Below, in pieces: positions 44,023 to 52,044 of a stretch of DNA of 64,000 nucleotides. How positions within the stretch are numbered: position 1 is the stretch's first letter; every line of letters begins with the position of its first letter. The DNA is from Adlercreutzia faecimuris (GTDB lineage: Bacteria > Actinomycetota > Coriobacteriia > Coriobacteriales > Eggerthellaceae): contig NZ_JAJMLW010000003.1 in assembly GCF_022669055.1 (NCBI RefSeq), positions 248,001 to 312,000 of the forward strand, written 5' to 3'. The notes beneath the pieces are model-generated. The model was not told the origin of the DNA, made no database searches, and saw only the letters and a list, made by a program, of their open reading frames with translations. Position numbers and translations under genes: made by a program.

Positions 44023-44367
44023 ATGGAAAAGGGAAAGTACGGCCTGTTCATCGACTACGAGTTCTGCTCGGGCTGCAAGGCCTGCGTGACGGCCTGCAAG
44101 ATGGAGCACGGCATGGAGCCCCAGGACTTCGGCATCGTGCTTCTGCAGGACGGCCCGCGCGAGTGCACCGACGGCGTGTGGGAGTACAACTACCTGCCCA
44201 TGCCGACGCACCTGTGCGACCTGTGCGCCGACCGCGTGGCCGCGGGCAAGCTGCCCAGCTGCGTGCACCACTGCCAGGACGCCGTCATGGTGTACGGCAC
44301 CGTGGAGGAGCTGGCGCGCAAGGCCGCCGAGGCCGGCAAGAGCGACGTGGCCATCTACGTGCGCTAG
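44023..44367 (+). CDS. Small 2x[4Fe-4S] ferredoxin-like electron transfer subunit, 114 aa
   Basis: Cys15, 18, 21, 25 (CSGCKACVTAC) and Cys65, 68, 80, 84 (CDLC...CVHHC) form two [4Fe-4S] sites. Close homologue of the 119-aa protein at 4850, lacking that protein's extra Cys91 and Cys116. No anchor or signal. SD aaaggagg. Expected to feed electrons to the enzyme at 41311. Confidence 0.9.
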   Translation: MEKGKYGLFIDYEFCSGCKACVTACKMEHGMEPQDFGIVLLQDGPRECTDGVWEYNYLPMPTHLCDLCADRVAAGKLPSCVHHCQDAVMVYGTVEELARKAAEAGKSDVAIYVR

Positions 44368-44381
44368 GCGCCTGACGAGGC

Positions 44382-44414
44382 GCGGGGCGCCCTCCCGCCG
44401 GCAGGGCGCCCCGC
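44382..44414 (+). other. Intra-operon hairpin after the Fe-S gene
   Basis: Perfect 12-bp stem GCGGGGCGCCCT / AGGGCGCCCCGC with a 9-nt loop, 14 nt after the stop codon. Same position as 5226-5249 in the first locus. Confidence 0.5.
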
Positions 44415-44481
44415 GAGCCGGCGGCGGGATCGGGCCAGGCCACCCGGCCCTTCGCCGGTCGGGCGCGGAAGGAGGAGAGCG

Positions 44482-44676
44482 GTGTCCAAGTGCGGCTACG
44501 CGTGCATGAACTGTGGCCAGTGCCGCGGCGTGCTGCCCAAGCCCATCCTCGTCCCGCGCTGCGTCGCCTGCGGGCACGAGAACCCCCGGGGGAGCCGGGC
44601 GTGCGAGGCCTGCGGCGCGTCGCTCGAGCTGCGCCCGGGCGTGACCAACACCATCGGCAAGGCCGTGAGGGGCTAG
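44482..44676 (+). CDS. 64-aa Cys-rich protein (CxxxCxxC plus zinc ribbon)
   Basis: GTG 44482 with SD ggaaggaggag. Eight cysteines: Cys4, 8, 11, 14 and a zinc ribbon Cys27/30, Cys41/44 (CVAC...CEAC). Spacing C4-x3-C8-x2-C11 and the ribbon positions match the 61-aa protein at 5375, so the two are homologues in equivalent operon positions. It is 11 bp before the FKBP gene. Function is unknown; an assembly factor or small subunit for the Mo/Fe-S complex is a reasonable guess. Confidence 0.75.
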   Translation: MSKCGYACMNCGQCRGVLPKPILVPRCVACGHENPRGSRACEACGASLELRPGVTNTIGKAVRG

Positions 44677-44687
44677 AAGGAGGACCC

Positions 44688-45284
44688 ATGATCGGGAAGA
44701 ACCAGTACGTGCGCGTGGCCTACACCGGCTACCTGGAGGACGGCACCGTCTTCGACAGCAGCGAGGCCGACGGCCCCATGGAGTTCCAGACCGACTGCGG
44801 CCAGGTCATCAAGGGCATCGACGACGCCGTGATGAGCATGGAGGTCGGCCAGCGGGCCACGGTGCGCATCCCGGCCGAGTTCGCCTACGGGGCCTACGAC
44901 CCGCGCAACGTCCAGAAGCGCGACCTGCGCTACATCCCCGATGCCGACAAGCTGCCGGTGGGGGAGACGATCAGCTTCTTCGGCCCCGTCGGCCAGAAGG
45001 TGCCGGCCAAGGTGCTCAAGGTGGAGGACGGCTTCGCCTACCTGGACTTCAACCACCGGCTGGCGGGCAAGGACCTCGTCTTCGACCTGGAGGTGCTGGA
45101 GGTGCTGCCGGCCAAGACGCGGCGCACGCCCATCAGCTCCTACGGCCCCATGGGCCGCACCGCCTCCACGCGCCCGGTGCGCGAGCAGCCGGTGTTCAAC
45201 AACTTCCTGGACAACCTGGGGCTCACGCCGGCCGACGTCATGCGCGCCGGCGAGCGCGACCTGCCGCCCGACGGCGACGCCTAG
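44688..45284 (+). CDS. SlyD-like FKBP-type peptidyl-prolyl isomerase, 198 aa
   Basis: ATG 44688 with SD agaaggagg. N-terminal FKBP half (YTGYLEDGTVFDSSEADGPM), an inserted chaperone flap (about 75-125), then the second FKBP strand set (FNHRLAGKDLVFDLEVLEV): the SlyD layout. The last 50 residues form an extension without the His-rich metal tail of E. coli SlyD. SlyD-type proteins help fold or metallate complex enzymes. Its place inside the molybdenum operon suggests a dedicated chaperone for the enzyme encoded upstream. Confidence 0.88.
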   Translation: MIGKNQYVRVAYTGYLEDGTVFDSSEADGPMEFQTDCGQVIKGIDDAVMSMEVGQRATVRIPAEFAYGAYDPRNVQKRDLRYIPDADKLPVGETISFFGPVGQKVPAKVLKVEDGFAYLDFNHRLAGKDLVFDLEVLEVLPAKTRRTPISSYGPMGRTASTRPVREQPVFNNFLDNLGLTPADVMRAGERDLPPDGDA

Positions 45285-45363
45285 CTCCCGGCCATAAGGC
45301 CGCGCCGCCGCCGACCCGGCGCGCCGGCGCGGCGAGAACCACCTACACGAAGGAGAACCACCC

Positions 45364-45606
45364 ATGTGCTTCAGACCCAGCGAGATCTCGCTCCCCATCA
45401 AGTGCCCCGAGTGCGGCGTCATGAACGACCCGGGCACCAAGGCGTGCGTCAAGTGCGGCGCCGAGCTCTCCGCCGCGGCCCTGCCCGGCATGCCCGGCGC
45501 CCTCGGCGCGCCCGCGGCCCCCGGTGCCCCCGCGGCGCCTGGCGCCCCGGCCGCCCCGGGCGCGCCCAAGGCCCCCGGCGCCCCGGTGCCTCCCGGCACG
45601 CACTAG
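45364..45606 (+). CDS. 80-aa zinc-ribbon protein with Ala-Pro-Gly tail
   Basis: ATG 45364 with SD aaggag. One zinc ribbon: Cys14/17 and Cys28/31 (CPEC...CVKC), plus Cys2. From residue 41 onward the chain is a GAPAAP-type repeat, probably an extended disordered tail. Last gene of the locus; the partner is unknown. Ribbon-only proteins of this kind often act as small adaptors. Confidence 0.7.
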   Translation: MCFRPSEISLPIKCPECGVMNDPGTKACVKCGAELSAAALPGMPGALGAPAAPGAPAAPGAPAAPGAPKAPGAPVPPGTH

Positions 45607-45636
45607 GAGAGCGGCACCTGGCTAAGCAGGCGATTA

Positions 45637-45779
45637 GTGCACACTTTCTTCGACTTTGCTACCAAAGGGCCGCCGAAATCGGCGGCCCTTCCCCGTCAGG
45701 GGCCGTTTTGACCACGGTGGCGCACCGGGAATGGCCCCCGGCGTCCGAAAACGGTCGCAAAGTCGAAGAAAGTGTGCAC
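45637..45779. repeat. Perfect 23-bp inverted repeat with inner hairpin
   Basis: Outer arms 45637-45659 and 45757-45779 are exact reverse complements 97 bp apart. Immediately inside the left arm is a perfect 12-bp stem (45665-45676 / 45679-45690). No coding frame. Same architecture as 13956-14107 but a different sequence. Confidence 0.75.
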
Positions 45780-45814
45780 AAAGTCGCGCGCTCGGCTTGC
45801 TCAAGGGCATAAAA

Positions 45815-45850
45815 CGAAGGAGGGGCGCCCCGCGGGGCGCCCCTCCTTCG
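45815..45850. terminator. 36-bp perfect palindrome between convergent operons
   Basis: CGAAGGAGGGGCGCCCCG followed by its reverse complement, preceded by AAAA on the left. Likely a shared terminator for the molybdenum locus (+) and the ABC importer (-). Confidence 0.7.
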
Positions 45851-45872
45851 TGGGTATCGCGTATCGCCGGGC

Positions 45873-46808
45873 CTAGGCGGTCTTGCCGAGGTCGGGGTGG
45901 AGCAGCGACGGGGCGGCGCCCAGCAGCAGGCGCGTGTAGTCGTCCTTCGGGTTGTCGAAGATCTGCTCGGCGGTGCCCTCCTCGACCGCCAGGCCGCCGT
46001 TCATGACGACGATGCGGTCGGAGATGTAGCGCACGGTCTGGATGTCGTGGCTGATGAACACCATGGCCAGGCCCAGCTCCTTCTTGAGGTCCATCAGCAG
46101 GTTGAGGATCTGCGCGCGGACGGACACGTCGAGCGCGGAGGTGGGCTCGTCGGCGATGATGGCGTCGGGCTTGAGCGACAGGGCGCGGGCGATGGCCACG
46201 CGCTGGCGCTGGCCGCCGGACATCTGGCCCGGCAGGGCGTCGAGCACCGACTCGGGCAGGCCCACCATCTCGATGAGCTCGTGGACGCGCTTCTCGCGGT
46301 AGGCCGTGTCGCCCACCTTGTGGACGATCATCGGGTCTATGAGCTGGTCGTGGATGGTCATGCGCGCGTTGAGCGCCGTGGCCGGGTCCTGGAACACCAC
46401 CGAGATGACGCGGCCGATGACGCGGCGGTCGGCGGCCGTGCGGTTGGTGACGTCCTTGCCCTTGAAGAACACGCGCCCGCTCGTCGGCTTCTGCAGGCCG
46501 CACATCACGTTGGCCGTGGTGGACTTGCCGCAGCCGGACTCGCCCACGATGCCGATGGTCTCGCCGGGCATGAGCTTCAGGGTCAGGCCCTTGACGGCCT
46601 GCACCTTGTTGGGGTGCAGGATGGACCCGGTGCGCGTCTTGAAGGTCACCTTCACGTCATCGAGGAAGATGATGGGGGTGTCCTTGTCGGTGGCGGGTAT
46701 CTCGGCCGCCTCCGGGTCGAGCGCGGGGTCGAGGGCCGCGGCGTCGGCCAGGAACCGCTCGGCGGCGTCGGCCTCGTGGGCCTCGTTCAGCTTCTCGTTC
46801 TCACTCAT
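45873..46808 (-). CDS. Peptide-type ABC transporter ATP-binding protein (OppF/DppF-like), 311 aa
   Basis: Walker A GESGCGKSTTA, signature LPGQMSGGQRQRVAIARALS, Walker B PDAIIADEPTSALDVS, and the Opp/Dpp C-terminal region. ATG 46808 overlaps the stop of the fused permease-ATPase gene (ATGA). The N-terminal about 45 residues are an acidic extension. It pairs with the ATPase domain of the fusion protein to drive import. Confidence 0.93.
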   Translation of the reverse strand: MSENEKLNEAHEADAAERFLADAAALDPALDPEAAEIPATDKDTPIIFLDDVKVTFKTRTGSILHPNKVQAVKGLTLKLMPGETIGIVGESGCGKSTTANVMCGLQKPTSGRVFFKGKDVTNRTAADRRVIGRVISVVFQDPATALNARMTIHDQLIDPMIVHKVGDTAYREKRVHELIEMVGLPESVLDALPGQMSGGQRQRVAIARALSLKPDAIIADEPTSALDVSVRAQILNLLMDLKKELGLAMVFISHDIQTVRYISDRIVVMNGGLAVEEGTAEQIFDNPKDDYTRLLLGAAPSLLHPDLGKTA

Positions 46809-48841
46809 AGCAGAGGACCTCCCGGGACATAGGGCTCGATGCCGAGGCGCTTGAGCTCGCTGTCAGGCAGCTCGGCGTAGTAGTGGTCGGTGTCGCCGTA
46901 GCGCTTGAGCATCGGGCGGATGGTGGACACCTTGTCCGGGTGGCTCGAGCGCGGGGTGAAGCGGTCGCCCTCGGGGAAGTCCTTGGGGCTGGGGACCGAG
47001 CCGGGCACCTGGTGCAGGCGGTCGCCGCCGGCCTCGATGGAGAGCACCGAGCCGAGCAGGCCGCGGGTGTACTCGTGGATGGGGGAGGTGAGGATGTCCT
47101 TCACCGGGCCCTGCTCCACCACCTGGCCGGCGTACATGACCGTGATGGAGTTGGCCACCTCGGCCACGAGCGCCAGGTCGTGGCTCACGAACACCATGGC
47201 GAAGCCGAGCTCGTGCTGCAGGCGGTTGAGCAGGTCGACGACCTGCTTCTGCACCGTCACGTCGAGGGCCGTGGTGGGCTCGTCGGCGATGATGACCTTC
47301 GGGTCGCGGGTGAGCGCCATGGCGATGAGCACGCGCTGGCGCTGGCCGCCGGAGAGCTCGTGGGGGTAGGAGTCGAGCGTGCGCTTCGGGTCGAGGCCCA
47401 CGAGCTCGAGCAGCTCCTCGGCGGAGCGGGTGCCGCCGCGCTTGGTGAGCTGCTTCATCTGGGCTTTGATGAGCATCGACGGGTTGAGCGAGGACAGGGC
47501 GTCCTGGTAGATCATGGCGATCTCGCGGCCGCGCAGCTCGTTCATCTGCTTCTCGCTCAGGTCGAGGAGGTTGCGGCCGTCGTAGAGGATCTCGCCGGAG
47601 ATCTGCGCCTTCTTGTCGAGCAGGCCCATGATGGCCAGCGACGTGATCGACTTGCCGCAGCCGGACTCGCCCACCAGGCCCATGGTCTGGTGCGGGCGCA
47701 CCACGAAGGACACGTGGTCGACGACGTTCACGTCGCCGTGGCGCGGGAACTTGATGCACAGGTCGCGCACCTCGAGGATGGGCGGCACGTCGGTGCGCGC
47801 CTCGAAGCGGTCGGTGCGCAGGCCCTCCATCTCCTTGAGGCGGGCGAGGCGCTTCTCGAGCATCTCGGCCTGGGCGGCGTAGGCCAGCTTCGGGTCGGCG
47901 ACCATGCGGTCGGCCTCGCGGCCGGAGGCCAGCTTGTCGTCGCCGGCGGCCACGGGCGCCTTGGGCGCGGCGGCCAGGGCGTCGGTCATGCCCTCGGACA
48001 GGATGTTGAGGCACAGCACCGTGATCATGATGGCCAGGCCGGGGAACAGCGCCTGCCACCAGCGGCCGGCCAGCACGCCGTCACGGGCATCCGACAGGAT
48101 GTTGCCCCAGGTGGGCGTCGGCTCGGGGATGCCGGCGGAGATGAACGACAGGGACGCCTCGAAGACGATGGCGTCGGCCACCAGCACGATGGTGAACACC
48201 ATGACCGGTGCGATGCAGTTGCGGATGACGTGCTTGGTGAGGATCCAGGGGGCCTGGGCGCCGGACACGATGACGGCGCGCACGTAGTCCTGGTTGTACT
48301 CGCTCATCACGTTGGCGCGCACGATGCGGGCGATCTGCGGGATGTAGAGGAAGCCGATCGCGAAGATGAGGGCGGGCAGGCGGTTCTCCGCCGTGCCGTT
48401 GGCGCTGAACACGATGACGAACGTGGCGGCCAGCGCGATGCCCGGGAACGACATGATGATGTCGAGGATGCGCATGATGAGGTTGGACAGCCACGGCCGC
48501 GCCACGGCGGCCAGAGCGCCGATGATCGAGCCGATGACCAGGGCGAACGCCGTGGCTCCCAGGCCGATGACCAGCGAGTAGCGGGCGCCGTACATCATGC
48601 GGGACAGAACGTCGCGGCCCTTGTCGTCGGTGCCGAAGAGGAACTCGGCGTCGGGCGCCTGGCGCGCGGTGAAGATCTCGTAGGGGTTGTGCGGGGCCAG
48701 CACGTTGGCGAACACGGCCACCAGCACGACGAGCAGCAGCACGACGAAGGAGATGCGCGCGCCGACGGACATGTTCTTCCAGCGGCGGAAGCGGACCTTC
48801 CCCTCCATCTTCTGGGTGGTCTTCTCACGTAGTTTCACCAT
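46805..48841 (-). CDS. Fused ABC permease (DppC-like) and ATPase (DppD-like), 678 aa
   Basis: Residues about 1-300 form a six-segment DppC-type permease (FGTDDKGRDVLSRMMYGARY and the EASLSFISAGIPEPTPTWG loop). After a linker of about 55 residues comes a full ABC ATPase with Walker A GESGCGKSITS, signature YPHELSGGQRQRVLIAMALT and DEPTTALDVT. The two parts are separate proteins in most Opp/Dpp systems; such fusions are known in actinobacteria. It starts 4 bp after the DppB-like gene and overlaps the second ATPase. Confidence 0.93.
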   Translation of the reverse strand: MVKLREKTTQKMEGKVRFRRWKNMSVGARISFVVLLLVVLVAVFANVLAPHNPYEIFTARQAPDAEFLFGTDDKGRDVLSRMMYGARYSLVIGLGATAFALVIGSIIGALAAVARPWLSNLIMRILDIIMSFPGIALAATFVIVFSANGTAENRLPALIFAIGFLYIPQIARIVRANVMSEYNQDYVRAVIVSGAQAPWILTKHVIRNCIAPVMVFTIVLVADAIVFEASLSFISAGIPEPTPTWGNILSDARDGVLAGRWWQALFPGLAIMITVLCLNILSEGMTDALAAAPKAPVAAGDDKLASGREADRMVADPKLAYAAQAEMLEKRLARLKEMEGLRTDRFEARTDVPPILEVRDLCIKFPRHGDVNVVDHVSFVVRPHQTMGLVGESGCGKSITSLAIMGLLDKKAQISGEILYDGRNLLDLSEKQMNELRGREIAMIYQDALSSLNPSMLIKAQMKQLTKRGGTRSAEELLELVGLDPKRTLDSYPHELSGGQRQRVLIAMALTRDPKVIIADEPTTALDVTVQKQVVDLLNRLQHELGFAMVFVSHDLALVAEVANSITVMYAGQVVEQGPVKDILTSPIHEYTRGLLGSVLSIEAGGDRLHQVPGSVPSPKDFPEGDRFTPRSSHPDKVSTIRPMLKRYGDTDHYYAELPDSELKRLGIEPYVPGGPLL

Positions 48842-48845
48842 GGGG

Positions 48846-49802
48846 CTACACCGTCCTAATGCGCGGATCGATCAGGATATACAGCATATCCACGATGATG
48901 TTGATGATGATGAAGGCCACCGCCACGCACAGCACGACGCCCTGGACGAGCATCACGTAGTTCGACTGGATACCCGACAGGATGGCCATGCCCATGCCCG
49001 GCAGGTTGAAGATGACCTCGATGATGACGGCGCCGCCGATCAGGTAGCCGATGCGCAGGCCGAGCACGGTCACCGGGGTGATGAGCGCGTTGCGCAGCAC
49101 GTTGCGGGCCACCACGACGCCCTTGGGGATGCCGGCGCCCAGCGCGGTGCGCACGTAGTCCTTGTCGAGCTCCTCGACCATGGACGTGCGGACCACGCGG
49201 GTGAGCTGGCCGATGACGGGCACCGCCAGCGAGATGGCGGGCAGCGCCATGCGGGCGAGCCACCCCTGCGGGTCGACGAAGAAGTCCGGCAGCTTGCCGG
49301 AGGCCGGCAGCAGGTGCAGGTTCGACGAGAACAGCAGGATGAGCAGGACCGCCAGCCAGAACGACGGGGTGGCGATGCACGCGATCGAGAAGATGCGGAT
49401 CACCTGGTCGGGCCACTTGTCGCGGTAGAGCGCCGAGATGACGCCCAGGATGACCGCGAACACGACCGCGATGATGAGGCCGAGGAAGGTCAGCTGCAGC
49501 GTGATGGGCAGCGCCTCGGCGACGCGCTGGGCGACCGACGCGCTGTTGGCGCCGTAGCTGCCCAGATCGCCGGTGACGAGCCCCGCCATGAAGCGGCCGT
49601 ACTGCACGAACACCGGGTCGTCCAGCCCGTGCTCCTCGCGATAGGCTTGCGCCTGGGCTTCCGTGGCGTTCTCTCCCAAGACCGAGTAGGCCTGGTCGAT
49701 CGGGGAAAGCGCCATGATGAAGAAGACGAGGATGGTGACTCCGATGATCATGACAGGCAGCCAGAGCAGGCGATTGCCTATCAATCGCAAGAGATTGTTC
49801 AC
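48846..49802 (-). CDS. Peptide-type ABC transporter permease (DppB-like), 318 aa
   Basis: GTG 49802 with SD aaagggggg. MNNLLRLIGNRLLWLPVMII, IDQAYSVLGENATEAQAQAYREEHGLD as the periplasmic loop, and RTSMVEELDKDYVRTALGAG are DppB/OppB features. Six membrane segments. It heterodimerises with the permease half of the fusion protein. Substrate class: di/oligopeptides, possibly nickel or another small ligand. Confidence 0.93.
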   Translation of the reverse strand: MNNLLRLIGNRLLWLPVMIIGVTILVFFIMALSPIDQAYSVLGENATEAQAQAYREEHGLDDPVFVQYGRFMAGLVTGDLGSYGANSASVAQRVAEALPITLQLTFLGLIIAVVFAVILGVISALYRDKWPDQVIRIFSIACIATPSFWLAVLLILLFSSNLHLLPASGKLPDFFVDPQGWLARMALPAISLAVPVIGQLTRVVRTSMVEELDKDYVRTALGAGIPKGVVVARNVLRNALITPVTVLGLRIGYLIGGAVIIEVIFNLPGMGMAILSGIQSNYVMLVQGVVLCVAVAFIIINIIVDMLYILIDPRIRTV

Positions 49803-50079
49803 CGCACCCCCCTTTCCCGCGTCGGGCCTTGCTGCGGCCCCCTGATACGTTGACTCCGTGCGATACGGGGCGCGTCACCCTCCCTTTTCCCTAGGGGCAG
49901 ACGCGCGGCACAGACTGGCCTTATTGTAAACCGAATCCCTGCGGCGAAGGGGAGAAATACCCGGGTAAATGGGATAGTTCGCCGCGGCTTCCATCCCTTT
50001 TCAGACACGAAAAAAGGGGCGCCGGAAAACCGGCGCCCCCTCGGTCGCACGGGGTGCGCGACCGCTCGGGAAGGCGAGC
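49803..50079. promoter_or_regulatory. Gap between binding protein and permease genes with minus-strand terminator
   Basis: A stem GGGGCGCCGG / CCGGCGCCCC (50016-50039) followed on the minus strand by T6 terminates the binding-protein transcript. Toward the permease gene lies the palindrome TACCCGGGTA (49959-49968). The arrangement predicts more binding protein than permease mRNA. Confidence 0.65.
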
Positions 50080-51669
50080 CTAGGCGAGCGGGGTGGTGCC
50101 CAGGAAGACGAGGCCCGTGGTGGAGATGGGGGCGAAGTCCTCCAGCTTCTCGGCCGCGAAGCCCGTGGAGGTCTCGCGGTGGAACAGCGGGTAGATCGGG
50201 ATGTTGTCGGCGATGATGTCGAAGCACTGGTTCCACAGGTCCTGCTGCTTGGCGGCGTCGGCCTCCTCGCGGGCCTGCTGCAGCAGCTCCTGGAGCTGGG
50301 TCCACTCCGGGGTGCCCTTCCAGCAGGAGCGGCCCTCGGTCCAGATGTTGTCACCGTACCACCAGGTCATGAGCAGGTCGGGGTCGTTGCCGAAGCAGGA
50401 CGGGTCGCCCGGGGTCAGCATGACGTCGTAGGGGAGCACCGACTCGGAGGGAGCGAGCGCGGCCCAGTCGATCTTGGTCTCGTTGATGGTGGCGTTCACG
50501 CCGATGGCGCCGAGGTCCTCCTTGATCTGGGCGGCCAGCTGGCTCACCCAGTTGTTGTTCACCATGAGCTCGAAGGACAGGTCGGACACGTTGGCCTCGG
50601 CGAGCAGGCTCTTGGCCTTCTCGGGGTCGTGGGTGTAGACCGTCGAGGCGCGGTGGTAGTTGGCGTAGGACTCGGGCAGGAAGCTGGTGGCCGGGGCGGC
50701 ATGGCCGTCCATCTGGTTGGCGATGAGCTTCTCGATGTCGAGCGCGTAGTAGATGGCCTGACGGACGCGGACGTCGTCGAAGGGGGCCTTCTTGGTGTTG
50801 AACATCAGGAAGGGCAGGGCGAAGCCGGGGACGTACTCGACGGTGGCGCCGGAGTTGGCGATCTGGTCGGCGTTGGCGTCCGGCACGGACTCGATGGCGA
50901 GCACCGAGCCGTCGGTGATGGCGGTGGTGCGGGCGGTGCCGTCGAGCAGCACGTTCCAGTCCATCTCGGAGCAGGTGGCCGGCATGGGGCCGTTGTACTG
51001 GTCGTTCGGCACGAACTTGATGGTGCCGCCGTCATCGCCGTTGATGGACTCGTACTTCCAGGGGCCCGAGCCGATCGGCATGGTCTTCAGCTGGTCCTCG
51101 GTGGAGGCGGCGGGGAAGATCTTGACGACGGCCAGGCGGCCCTTCAGCAGCGACTCGAAGGGGTACTTCAGGGTGAAGGTGACGGTCTTGTCGTCCTTGG
51201 CGGCGACGGCGTCGATGAAGGTCAGGAACGCGCCGTAGGTGGCGTCGGCCATGTTCTTCTCGAAGGAGTTCACCACGTCGGCGGCGGTGACGTCGGAGCC
51301 GTCGGAGAACTTGGCGCCGTCACGCAGGGCGACCTCGTACTCGGTGTCGGACACCTTGACCGGCTCGCCGGCGGCCAGCGCGGTGTAGGTCTTGTAGGTG
51401 TGCAGGTCGAGGTCGTAGAGGCCCTCGAACACGTGCCAGGTGGCGGCCAGCATCAGCGCGGAGCTGTTGCCGATGGGGTTGCAGTTAGTGGACGTGTAGG
51501 CGAGCGCCGCGGTGATGGAGTCGGCGACCTTCTTCTCGGCGGGAGCGTCCTTCTTGGGCTCCTCCTTCTTCTGGTCGCCGCCGCAGCCGCTCAGGGTGAG
51601 CGCCGCGATGGCACCGGTGGCCGCGGTTCCGGCGAGGAACCCGCGGCGGGTGAGGCTGTGCTTTTCCAT
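50080..51669 (-). CDS. Peptide-type ABC transporter substrate-binding lipoprotein (Tat), 529 aa
   Basis: Family 5 solute-binding protein. Start at ATG 51669 after SD ggaggg; an ATG four codons earlier overlaps the SD. The signal has twin arginines (SLTRRGFLAG) and a lipobox LSGC with Cys29, so it is exported folded by Tat and lipid-anchored. Residues 30-50 are a Lys/Glu linker. The family motif RQAIYYALDIEKLI is present (about 300-315). It delivers peptides or a related ligand to the permeases encoded downstream. Confidence 0.92.
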   Translation of the reverse strand: MEKHSLTRRGFLAGTAATGAIAALTLSGCGGDQKKEEPKKDAPAEKKVADSITAALAYTSTNCNPIGNSSALMLAATWHVFEGLYDLDLHTYKTYTALAAGEPVKVSDTEYEVALRDGAKFSDGSDVTAADVVNSFEKNMADATYGAFLTFIDAVAAKDDKTVTFTLKYPFESLLKGRLAVVKIFPAASTEDQLKTMPIGSGPWKYESINGDDGGTIKFVPNDQYNGPMPATCSEMDWNVLLDGTARTTAITDGSVLAIESVPDANADQIANSGATVEYVPGFALPFLMFNTKKAPFDDVRVRQAIYYALDIEKLIANQMDGHAAPATSFLPESYANYHRASTVYTHDPEKAKSLLAEANVSDLSFELMVNNNWVSQLAAQIKEDLGAIGVNATINETKIDWAALAPSESVLPYDVMLTPGDPSCFGNDPDLLMTWWYGDNIWTEGRSCWKGTPEWTQLQELLQQAREEADAAKQQDLWNQCFDIIADNIPIYPLFHRETSTGFAAEKLEDFAPISTTGLVFLGTTPLA

Positions 51670-52044
51670 GTTTCCCTCCAACAGGTGGTCTGGCGGGGCG
51701 CCTGCCCCGCATGCGCGCGAACAATCTAATAAGAGTAGTGCTTGTGCGCATGGGCCCCATTATGGGCGAAAACGCGCCAGAAATAAAGAACCCCGGAGCC
51801 GGTTCGACCCGAAAATGCCCAGTGATTCGCTTCCTGGGGCGCGTTGCGCCGCCGCTCGGCGCTGACCTGCCGCTTTCGTAACAATCCGGCAACAATGGCC
51901 GCCTAAGGGGATCGTGGAGTTATTGCGGAGGCGCCGGACGCCAGCTGGCGTCCGCCATCGGCGGCCCTCTTTGGGCCGCGGGGCCCCGCTGCTGGTATCA
52001 TCAACGGCTATGTACCGCCCCTTACCTTCTAGGAGAGGAAGTAT
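51670..52044. promoter_or_regulatory. 375-bp divergent region between SBP and nifJ
   Basis: Contains a 20-bp palindrome (51935-51954, core GGACGCCAGCTGGCGTCC), a 7-bp GC hairpin (51961-51979, loop TCTTT) and a -10-like TATCAT near 51999 before nifJ. A hairpin GCGGGGC/GCCCCGC lies at about 51693-51710 near the binding-protein start. No gene seen. Confidence 0.5.
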
